This document shows positions 7,115 through 12,190 of a stretch of 12,190 nt of DNA, piece by piece (the stretch's first letter is position 1; each line of letters starts with the position of its first letter). The position numbers were made by a program, and so were the translations under genes. Location: assembly GCA_003646875.1 (NCBI GenBank), contig QMLT01000026.1, forward strand, positions 1 through 12,190, written 5' to 3'. A model generated the notes under the pieces. That model searched no databases and was not told the origin of the DNA. It worked only from the letters and a program-made list of their open reading frames with translations. This DNA comes from Deltaproteobacteria bacterium (GTDB taxonomy: Bacteria; Desulfobacterota; DSM-4660; Desulfatiglandales; B25-G16).

Positions 7115-7837
7115 ATGGCACGCGTGATATTAGTATTTAATAAAAAAGTGATAAAGGAGTATCCTTTTTCCAAAGATAGCATGACTATCGGGCGGGATGA
7201 AGCAAATGAAATTGTTATTGATAATCTGGCAGTATCCAGTCACCATGCCAGAATAGATAAAACTGGAGGTATCTATATCCTTACTGACCTACAAAGCACA
7301 AACGGAACATTTGCGAATGATAAAAAAATTACTTCTTATAAACTACAACATAAGGATAAAATAACTATTGGCAAACATCTCCTTTTCTTTGCTATGTCAA
7401 AGCAAGAGCAAGCCAAAGCGAAAGAGGCAGAGCTTGATAAGACCATGATCCTTGATACCGCTCAACAAAAGGAGCTGTTAGAGAAACAGGCCGAAAAAAA
7501 GGCCAAGGATGTATCCGCTCAACAAGGAAAAATGGGTGTCATAAGCTTCATTGATGGCTCTGGTGGGGGCGAAATTCCACTGACGAAAAAGTTAACCAAG
7601 ATAGGAAAAGCTGAAACATCTGAAATAAGGCTCGGCGGTTTGTTCATGCCTCCTACAGCAGCTACTATTAGCCGCAGACCGAATGGATATGCTATTACAC
7701 CAATCACTAAGAAAACCAAAGTAAAAGTAAATAATGAAGTGATAAAAGAAAGCCATTACCTGAAGGATTTTGATACAATTGAAATAGGATCATACAAGTG
7801 CCAATTCTATCACCAGGAGAGTCAAAATGAAAAATAA
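7115..7837 (+). CDS. Two-FHA-domain protein, phospho-threonine reader
   Basis: A 240-residue soluble protein. The first FHA domain (about 4-93) has the complete phosphopeptide-binding set: IGR (25-27), S42 and H44 in SSHHAR, and N63 in STNGT. A charged Ala/Lys/Glu/Gln-rich linker (about 95-138) contains DKTMIL (108-113), like the threonine motifs phosphorylated in other FHA partners of bacterial kinases. A second FHA-like domain (about 142-237) keeps the fold signature (IGKAETSEIRL, then TIEIGSYKCQFY) but lacks the GR, S..H and NG residues, so it probably does not bind phosphothreonine. AAGGGG lies 8 nt before the ATG. The gene follows the phosphatase by 44 bp and overlaps fecR by 11 bp. It likely relays the kinase signal by binding phosphorylated targets or by phosphorylation at T110 and self-binding; the target is unknown. 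Confidence 0.9.
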   Translation: MARVILVFNKKVIKEYPFSKDSMTIGRDEANEIVIDNLAVSSHHARIDKTGGIYILTDLQSTNGTFANDKKITSYKLQHKDKITIGKHLLFFAMSKQEQAKAKEAELDKTMILDTAQQKELLEKQAEKKAKDVSAQQGKMGVISFIDGSGGGEIPLTKKLTKIGKAETSEIRLGGLFMPPTAATISRRPNGYAITPITKKTKVKVNNEVIKESHYLKDFDTIEIGSYKCQFYHQESQNEK

Positions 7838-8804
7838 GCCCGGTGATAAAAATAGATTAAAATTAAATACATTTTTTTTGCTCATTGTTATCTTTTTACT
7901 TTTCTCCTCTTATTCAGAAGCCTCTAAAAGACGATCCGTTAAAGTGAAAGCAGATGAATCAATAAGCTTCCTTTGCTTTAAAATATACGGCAGATTCAAT
8001 CCTGAGATGACAAAACAATTTGTCAAAATTAATCCCCATATTAAAGATTGGGATAATCTTGCTGAAGGAGAAGAAATAAATCTTTTCTCAAAAAAAGAAA
8101 TGAATAGCATTGTTCCCGAGCAAAAAAGAGAGACGGTGGTGATAACCTTTTTAAAGCCTCCAGTAATAATTAAGAAAGACACCAAAGGCCCTCATAAAAA
8201 AGCCTTATTAAATATGATTCTTGATTGTAAAGACCGTATAGAAGTAAAACGCGGTGGCAGGGTAGAATTAATGATGAGTCATGGAAGAGTTATCAGATTA
8301 GATGAGGGCTCCACACTAAGAATTAGCGCCTTAAAAAGGGCTGAGCAGAAAAAATCAGTTGTGGGGAAATTTAAACTTTTTCTTGGAAGGCTCTGGGGAA
8401 AGGTCTTACAAGTGAGATCACGCCGGAAAAAAGAAATGTATGTATCCACCCCAACCCTGGTTGCTGGTGTCAGGGGGACAGCATATGACCTAAAATTAAA
8501 GCGTGACCAGTCTACCATCATCAAGGTCTTTGAGGGAGAGGTTGAGATATATAATCCTTTGCAAAAAATGCCTGAATCCGGGATTATTACTGATTTTAAG
8601 AAACCGCATAGAGTACAAGGTCCCCACAGAATTACTGAAAAAGAATGGAATGAGATCCTTCTCAGGCAATACCAACAGGTAATTGTTACGAAAGAGGGTA
8701 TCAGCGCACCAATTAGTTTTGACCATGAAGCTGAAAGAAGAACTGAATGGATAAAGTGGAATGAAGAAAGGGATCTAAGACTAAGTGGAAAAGAAATCCT
8801 CTAA
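7827..8804 (+). CDS. Exported LysM-FecR domain protein
   Basis: A 325-residue protein. It has an N-terminal signal peptide or anchor (hydrophobic 13-28; possible cleavage after SEA at about 32). A LysM-like domain follows (about 37-87: VKADESISFLCFKIYG, then INPHIKDWDNLAEGEEINLF), likely to contact peptidoglycan. A FecR domain (about 130-245) has the family signature TPTLVAGVRGT (208-218) and ends in VFEGEVEIYNP. The last 80 residues are charged and unassigned. FecR family proteins include anti-sigma transducers, but here there is no sigma factor or TonB receptor nearby; this LysM-FecR form is more often a stand-alone envelope protein. Its ATG overlaps the FHA gene by 11 bp with AGGAGA 6 nt upstream, so translation is coupled. 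It may be a periplasmic partner of the CHASE2 sensor, which is inference. Confidence 0.88.
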   Translation: MKNKPGDKNRLKLNTFFLLIVIFLLFSSYSEASKRRSVKVKADESISFLCFKIYGRFNPEMTKQFVKINPHIKDWDNLAEGEEINLFSKKEMNSIVPEQKRETVVITFLKPPVIIKKDTKGPHKKALLNMILDCKDRIEVKRGGRVELMMSHGRVIRLDEGSTLRISALKRAEQKKSVVGKFKLFLGRLWGKVLQVRSRRKKEMYVSTPTLVAGVRGTAYDLKLKRDQSTIIKVFEGEVEIYNPLQKMPESGIITDFKKPHRVQGPHRITEKEWNEILLRQYQQVIVTKEGISAPISFDHEAERRTEWIKWNEERDLRLSGKEIL

Positions 8805-8812
8805 AATTACTG

Positions 8813-9058
8813 TTACTTCCCTGTCATATCTAAAGATTTAAGTCTTTCATCTTTTATTTCCTTTAATCGTGTCGCTATCTGGTGTTTTGAAAAGGTTCTG
8901 CCGCAATGTGTGCACTGGTAGATTTCTTCTGTGATTTCATCATGTATGAGATTATCTGAAAAATTTACCCTTCGAAACTGGGTAGAAAAAGTATAGATTT
9001 TAATAAAATTTTTATTTTTGCAGTTATCACATAAAAAATAATCCTTGATAGTATCCAT
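8813..9058 (-). CDS. Small zinc-ribbon protein of unknown function
   Basis: An 81-residue protein with two CxxC pairs, CDNC near the start and CTHCGRTF past the middle, forming one predicted zinc ribbon with a long insertion between the halves. The C-terminal third is a charged helix. I do not recognise a named family; RNA/DNA binding or a metal-carrying role are both open. I chose the ATG at 9058 because a GGGGG on the minus strand lies 5 nt upstream; an in-frame TTG at 9070 would overlap that site. It lies 69 bp downstream of the dGTPase-like gene on the same strand and is probably co-transcribed. Its end is 8 bp from the convergent fecR gene, with no visible terminator between. Confidence 0.72.
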   Translation of the reverse strand: MDTIKDYFLCDNCKNKNFIKIYTFSTQFRRVNFSDNLIHDEITEEIYQCTHCGRTFSKHQIATRLKEIKDERLKSLDMTGK

Positions 9059-9127
9059 TAGCGCCCCCAAAAAAGCATTGCTCTTGTGCGATCAGACAGA
9101 TTCTCTTATCCAATTTAGTCTATCTTG

Positions 9128-10306
9128 TCAAATGTTTTCGTATCGCCCTGATAATATCTGGGGCATGAGGTTCTCCTGGCATTGGCGTAAAAAATAATCA
9201 TCTGTCATTCCAGAGATAAAATCCCGGACAATCATAGCAAGAGGCGTAGCATCTCGATACTGAGAGGACATTCCATCTAAAAATTCTTTAAAAATAACTG
9301 AATTATCATTACCTGCTTTTAGATCATTATAATATTTATTAAAAAGCATCTCAAACATCAATTTTAACTTGTCGGTTTGATTTTTCGCCCTGGGATTGGT
9401 GTATATAAACTCCTGGTTGAAATCTTTAAGCCTTTTTAATGCCTGTGCAACATCAGGGCTAAATGAAAGAGAGGGTTTTCCCAGGCTTTCTGCAATCAAA
9501 TCCTCAACCAGGGTATATACAATAGTTCCGTTTGTTTCTCCCAATATGCGGCGGCAATCCCGCGGCATTTCATTTCTTTTTATCAAACCCAGTCTGATTG
9601 CATCCTCTATATCTCTACCAATATAGCTAATGGTGTCTGCCATCCGAACAACACACCCCTCCATAGTCATAGGCCAGATAGGTGTATTTGGATCCCCTAT
9701 TACCTTTTTTATATCTTGTTCCAATCGAGCAAAATCTTTATCTTTATCAGGATATAAGGCGGGATTATGCACCTCCCCGTTATGACAAAGGATGCCATCC
9801 AAAACCTGAAGAGATAGGTTCCAACCAACTCCTTTTTTTTCTATTGCCTCTAAAAAACGCACACTTTGTACATTGTGTAAAAAATTACTGAGTCCATATT
9901 TCTGAGACAAATCTGAGAGAAACCTTTCACCATCGTGGCCAAACGGTGTATGACCTATATCGTGGCCAAGGGCAATAGCCTCAATAAGATCCTCATTAAG
10001 TCGTAAAAGGCGGCCTATAGTTCTGCCAATCTTGGAGACTAATTGCACATGAAGAACACGGTGTGTGATGTGATCATTTTTTATAAGGTAGAAAACCTGG
10101 GTCTTGTCAATGTATCTGGAATAGGCTAAAGAATGGAGAATCCTATCTGCATCAATAGAAAAGTTCTCCCGATGACTGTCAAAAATCTCTGGCTCGTCTC
10201 TTCGTCTGACAGCCTGAGTGCTCAAGGTAGCATAAGGCGAAAGCCTATCCTTTTCTAAAAGACGGAGTTTTTGTTTAAGATCTTTTAATATTTTGGCCTT
10301 ATTCAT
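9128..10306 (-). CDS. dGTPase-like HD-domain deoxynucleoside triphosphate triphosphohydrolase
   Basis: A 392-residue HD-superfamily enzyme of the dGTPase (Dgt) family, which cleaves dNTPs to deoxynucleoside and triphosphate and so limits dNTP pools. Visible motifs are DADRILHSLAYSRYIDKTQVF (52-72), the metal ligands H82, H115 and D116 in GHDIGHTPFGHDGE (114-127), and D224 in VRMADTISY. All four metal ligands are present. The usual RTRLTH motif before the first histidine reads ITHRVLH, so this is a divergent subfamily and substrate preference is uncertain. Length is slightly above the shorter, dNTP-general members and below the 505-residue E. coli enzyme. The ATG at 10306 has GAGG 7 nt upstream. 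The zinc-ribbon gene follows; tilS is divergent. Confidence 0.9.
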   Translation of the reverse strand: MNKAKILKDLKQKLRLLEKDRLSPYATLSTQAVRRRDEPEIFDSHRENFSIDADRILHSLAYSRYIDKTQVFYLIKNDHITHRVLHVQLVSKIGRTIGRLLRLNEDLIEAIALGHDIGHTPFGHDGERFLSDLSQKYGLSNFLHNVQSVRFLEAIEKKGVGWNLSLQVLDGILCHNGEVHNPALYPDKDKDFARLEQDIKKVIGDPNTPIWPMTMEGCVVRMADTISYIGRDIEDAIRLGLIKRNEMPRDCRRILGETNGTIVYTLVEDLIAESLGKPSLSFSPDVAQALKRLKDFNQEFIYTNPRAKNQTDKLKLMFEMLFNKYYNDLKAGNDNSVIFKEFLDGMSSQYRDATPLAMIVRDFISGMTDDYFLRQCQENLMPQILSGRYENI

Positions 10307-10361
10307 TAAATGTCCTCTTATTCTAAAAAGGGAAACTCAAATGAAAGATAAGCAAACTGTA

Positions 10362-10399
10362 ACTCAGGTCGTCATGTTCACCTCTGAACTTTGCTGAGT
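10362..10399. repeat. Nested inverted repeat / hairpin
   Basis: A perfect inner hairpin, GTTCA-CCTC-TGAAC (10376-10389), is enclosed by the outer arms ACTCAG (10362-10367) and CTGAGT (10394-10399). Two other pairings compete: AGCAAA (10351-10356) with TTTGCT (10390-10395), and CGTCA (10370-10374) with TGACG (10402-10406). No T-run follows on either strand, so it does not look like a terminator. Function unknown. Confidence 0.4.
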
Positions 10400-10455
10400 A
10401 GTGACGAAAATTTTAATAAAAGTTACTATCACAGATCAATGTATATTTTATACTT

Positions 10456-10598
10456 GAGACTGGAAACTTGATTTATGATGGTTTAATCTTATATTTAATT
10501 ATCTGGCCAAATCTGGGATCTATATATCATATTATTAAGGGACTGAATATAAGGTATGAGTTTTATATGTCACTTTCAAGTTTCAAGTTTCCAGTTTC
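10456..10598. repeat. 143-bp segment bounded by imperfect inverted repeats
   Basis: The left arm (10456-10471) and the right arm (10583-10598) are inverted copies matching at 15 of 16 positions, with a core of 13 perfect bases (ACTGGAAACTTGA against TCAAGTTTCCAGT). The right arm is preceded by another TTTCAAG unit, making short direct repeats. It resembles the end repeats of a miniature mobile element or a dispersed palindromic repeat. No second copy lies in this window, so the mobile origin is not shown. The right arm encodes the first residues of tilS. Confidence 0.45.
10468..10495 (+). promoter_or_regulatory. Candidate promoter for tilS
   Basis: TTGATT (10468-10473) and TATATT (10490-10495) are 16 nt apart and match the sigma-70 consensus at 4 and 5 of 6 positions. 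The -35 box overlaps the end of the left inverted-repeat arm. Transcription would start near 10502, giving a leader of about 65 nt to the ATG at 10567. Confidence 0.3.
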
Positions 10599-12000
10599 AG
10601 GTATCAACAAACTAAACCTACATCCCACTGAAAAAAAGGCTTTGTCAGCTATCCTTGGATATCGAATGATCAACAGAGGGGATAGCGTCATTGTAGCTGT
10701 ATCTGGAGGAGCAGATTCTGTTTGCCTTTTGAAAATCCTTTATGAACTCAGGAAGCGCTTGAATATCAGTCTAACTGTTGCCCATTTTGATCATGGATTA
10801 AGACCCAAAGAAGATGAAAAGGAAACAGAATTTGTTGCTAATTTAGCGAAAAGACTAAATCTTGCTTTGGTCTGCGATAAGGCCACTAAACTAACAAAGG
10901 CGCATGGGAGCTCTATTGAGGAAAAAGCAAGAGAGATGAGATATCAGTTTTTTCAAAAAGCAATAGATGAGAATCATGCCCAGAAGCTCGCCCTTGGCCA
11001 TAATATGAATGATCAGGCAGAAACAGTTCTTATGCATTTTCTAAGGGGGACCGGGCTAACCGGTTTATCTGGAATACCTCCAATTCGGCAAAATTGTTTT
11101 ATAAGACCTCTCATAGATATAACGAGAGATGAAATCCATACCTATTTAAAACAAAATGACGAGTCTTTTATAATAGATAGTTCAAACCGTGAAACAAGTT
11201 ATCTAAGAAACAAGATACGCTTAGAGTTACTACCAATACTTCTTGACTATCAACCAAAGCTTGTCGAACACCTGGGTGAACTTGCATTTCTATCCAGACA
11301 GGAAACCCAATTTATAGATGAAGAGGCAAAGAAAGCATTGAAGAAAATAATTTCTAATTCCTCAAAGCATTCCTTAGAACTTTCTCTTGCCACCTTTAAT
11401 AACCTTTCATGTTCTATTCAGTATCGTATTATCAGGCAGGCAATAGAAAAAATAAAGGGAAACCTCAGAAAGATTGATATCAGGCATATCAAGTCTATTA
11501 TAAATCTCGTCAATAGTGATAAACCTCAGGCCAAGGCAAATCTTCCTGAAAATATTATAGTAAAGAAGATATATAACATGCTTAGATTTTCTTTAGGGGA
11601 TATGATTAAAACTGATAATTTCTCCTACTCTATAAATAATCTGGGGAGATTTCAAATTCATGAGATCAATAAAACAATCTCCTTCACGGAGATATCTAAA
11701 GATGATTTCATGTTGTCCGCTCATTCGCCTGAAGAGGCATTCCTTGACCTTGATAAACTCAAATGGCCTCTGAGAGCAAGAAACTTCAGAACAGGAGACA
11801 AATTTATACCCCTTGGTATTAATGGGTTTAAAAAAGTGAAAGATATCTTTATTGATAATAAAGTTCCATCAGAAGAGAGGAAAAAAATTCCTATTCTTGT
11901 AAGCCATGATGATATAGTATGGGTTTATGGCATAAGGATTGATGATAGATACAAGATCAAACAGGAAACAAAAAGGATTTTAAGGTGTAAAGTTGAATAA
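10567..12000 (+). CDS. tilS: tRNA(Ile)-lysidine synthase TilS
   Basis: A 477-residue N-type PP-loop ATPase that converts C34 of the CAU-anticodon tRNA-Ile to lysidine, letting it read AUA; normally essential. The PP-loop VAVSGGADS lies about 46-51 residues from this start. It is followed by VAHFDHGLR, LALGHNMNDQAETVLM and FLRGTGLTGLSGI, the substrate-binding region, and an intact C-terminal domain (RARNFRTGDKFIPLG, KVKDIFIDNKVP, WVYGIRIDDRYKI). I chose the ATG at 10567; AAGG lies 12 nt upstream, rather far. The in-frame TTG at 10468 adds 33 non-homologous residues inside the likely leader. Residues 2-12 are encoded by the inverted-repeat arm, and most TilS proteins start some 20-30 residues before SGG, so a start further in (for example TTG at 10642) is possible. 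ftsH follows, a common arrangement. Confidence 0.93.
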   Translation: MSLSSFKFPVSGINKLNLHPTEKKALSAILGYRMINRGDSVIVAVSGGADSVCLLKILYELRKRLNISLTVAHFDHGLRPKEDEKETEFVANLAKRLNLALVCDKATKLTKAHGSSIEEKAREMRYQFFQKAIDENHAQKLALGHNMNDQAETVLMHFLRGTGLTGLSGIPPIRQNCFIRPLIDITRDEIHTYLKQNDESFIIDSSNRETSYLRNKIRLELLPILLDYQPKLVEHLGELAFLSRQETQFIDEEAKKALKKIISNSSKHSLELSLATFNNLSCSIQYRIIRQAIEKIKGNLRKIDIRHIKSIINLVNSDKPQAKANLPENIIVKKIYNMLRFSLGDMIKTDNFSYSINNLGRFQIHEINKTISFTEISKDDFMLSAHSPEEAFLDLDKLKWPLRARNFRTGDKFIPLGINGFKKVKDIFIDNKVPSEERKKIPILVSHDDIVWVYGIRIDDRYKIKQETKRILRCKVE

Positions 12001-12007
12001 AGTGTGC

Positions 12008-12013
12008 TATAAT
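12008..12013 (+). promoter_or_regulatory. Extended -10 promoter candidate for ftsH
   Basis: TGC precedes a perfect TATAAT, making an extended -10 element, 8 nt after the tilS stop. No good -35 box lies 16-18 nt upstream, which extended -10 promoters tolerate. Transcription would begin near 12020 and leave a leader of about 60 nt. ftsH may therefore be expressed independently of tilS. Confidence 0.45.
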
Positions 12014-12080
12014 ATCCTGTTTAGAATAATTAATTATATTATTTATCTATCTCAAAAGTAAATCACAAAGGAGAACACAT

Positions 12081-12190
12081 TTGAACACATTTTCTAAAAA
12101 TCTTACTCTCTGGCTGGTTATCAGCCTTATGATGATCCTGCTATTTCAAATTTTTAAAAAAGAAACTAAGCAGACTGGCCAGTTAAGCTA
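12081..12190 (+). CDS. ftsH: FtsH ATP-dependent zinc metalloprotease, N-terminal fragment cut by the window end
   Basis: The first 36 codons are present. They encode a short polar start (MNTFSKNLT), a transmembrane helix (LWLVISLMMILLFQIF) and a basic KKETKQTGQ segment, which matches the N-terminus of bacterial FtsH, the membrane protease that degrades misfolded membrane proteins and regulators. The start is TTG at 12081; AAGGAG at 12068-12073 is 7 nt upstream. The AAA and protease domains lie beyond the window. The call rests on this short match plus the position right after tilS, where ftsH is often found. Confidence 0.8.
   Translation, partial: MNTFSKNLTLWLVISLMMILLFQIFKKETKQTGQLS

Larger units (their letters stand above)
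10307..10566. other. Divergent intergenic region between dGTPase-like gene and tilS
   Basis: This 260-bp AT-rich gap holds the upstream signals of both genes, a hairpin-forming segment at 10351-10406 and most of the inverted-repeat element that reaches into tilS. An open frame from the TTG at 10468 runs into tilS, but its first 33 residues are not TilS-like. I read this stretch as non-coding. Confidence 0.6.

Noticed and set aside
8805..8812. Bidirectional terminator between the convergent fecR and zinc-ribbon genes
   Set aside because: The gap is only 8 bp and I find no GC-rich hairpin with a T-run there.
9059..9070. TTG start at 9070 for the small zinc-ribbon gene
   Set aside because: It would place the G-rich ribosome-binding stretch inside the coding sequence; the ATG at 9058 is correctly spaced from it.
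8813..10306. Anti-phage dGTPase defence island
   Set aside because: Housekeeping dGTPase-like enzymes look the same at this level, and no other defence gene or mobile element is next to it.
10468..10566. N-terminal extension of TilS from the TTG at 10468
   Set aside because: The 33 extra residues are hydrophobic and not TilS-like, no ribosome site precedes the TTG, and the stretch overlaps a candidate promoter and repeat element.

Overview
The window is AT-rich bacterial chromosome with short intergenic gaps, good Shine-Dalgarno sequences and several TTG starts. The gene content (CHASE2 receptor kinase, FHA, LysM-FecR, a PilB/GspE ATPase with C-terminal zinc ribbons, and tilS next to ftsH) fits an envelope-complex Gram-negative bacterium of the Desulfobacterota/Nitrospirota type. 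That placement is inference; no rRNA or other marker gene settles it.

Left part (204-3292, minus strand): a type IV pilus / type II secretion-like group, transcribed right to left. A PilB/GspE-family ATPase is followed by a membrane protein joining an N-terminal B-box-like zinc finger to a pseudopilin-like outer domain, then a short-leader type IV prepilin. The ATPase carries two tandem MshEN-like motifs (possible cyclic-di-GMP binding) and an extra double zinc ribbon at its C-terminus. No platform protein, secretin or prepilin peptidase is present here, so the machine must be completed elsewhere.

Middle (3293-8804): a 397-bp divergent intergenic region with promoter-like boxes, dyads and a compact GC-richer foldable segment leads into a four-gene plus-strand operon. 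It encodes a CHASE2 receptor Ser/Thr kinase, a PP2C phosphatase, a two-FHA-domain protein and an exported LysM-FecR protein. This is a self-contained phospho-threonine signalling cassette: sensor/kinase (writer), phosphatase (eraser), FHA (reader), and a periplasmic protein that may be an output or sensor partner. Its divergent arrangement with the pilus-type ATPase hints at, but does not prove, a functional link.

Right part (8813-12190): a minus-strand pair (dGTPase-like HD phosphohydrolase, then a small zinc-ribbon protein) faces the signalling operon tail to tail. A 260-bp gap separates it from plus-strand tilS and the start of ftsH, a common bacterial neighbourhood. A 16-bp imperfect inverted repeat brackets the tilS promoter and translation start and appears to have supplied the first codons of tilS.

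The most notable items are the CHASE2 kinase-PP2C-FHA-FecR cassette, the zinc-binding additions on the pilus-type proteins, the MshEN-like motifs, the repeat-derived tilS start and the unexplained foldable segment ahead of the kinase. Individual families are known; the combinations and regulatory elements deserve checking. I see no CRISPR array, tRNA, rRNA or intact insertion sequence.
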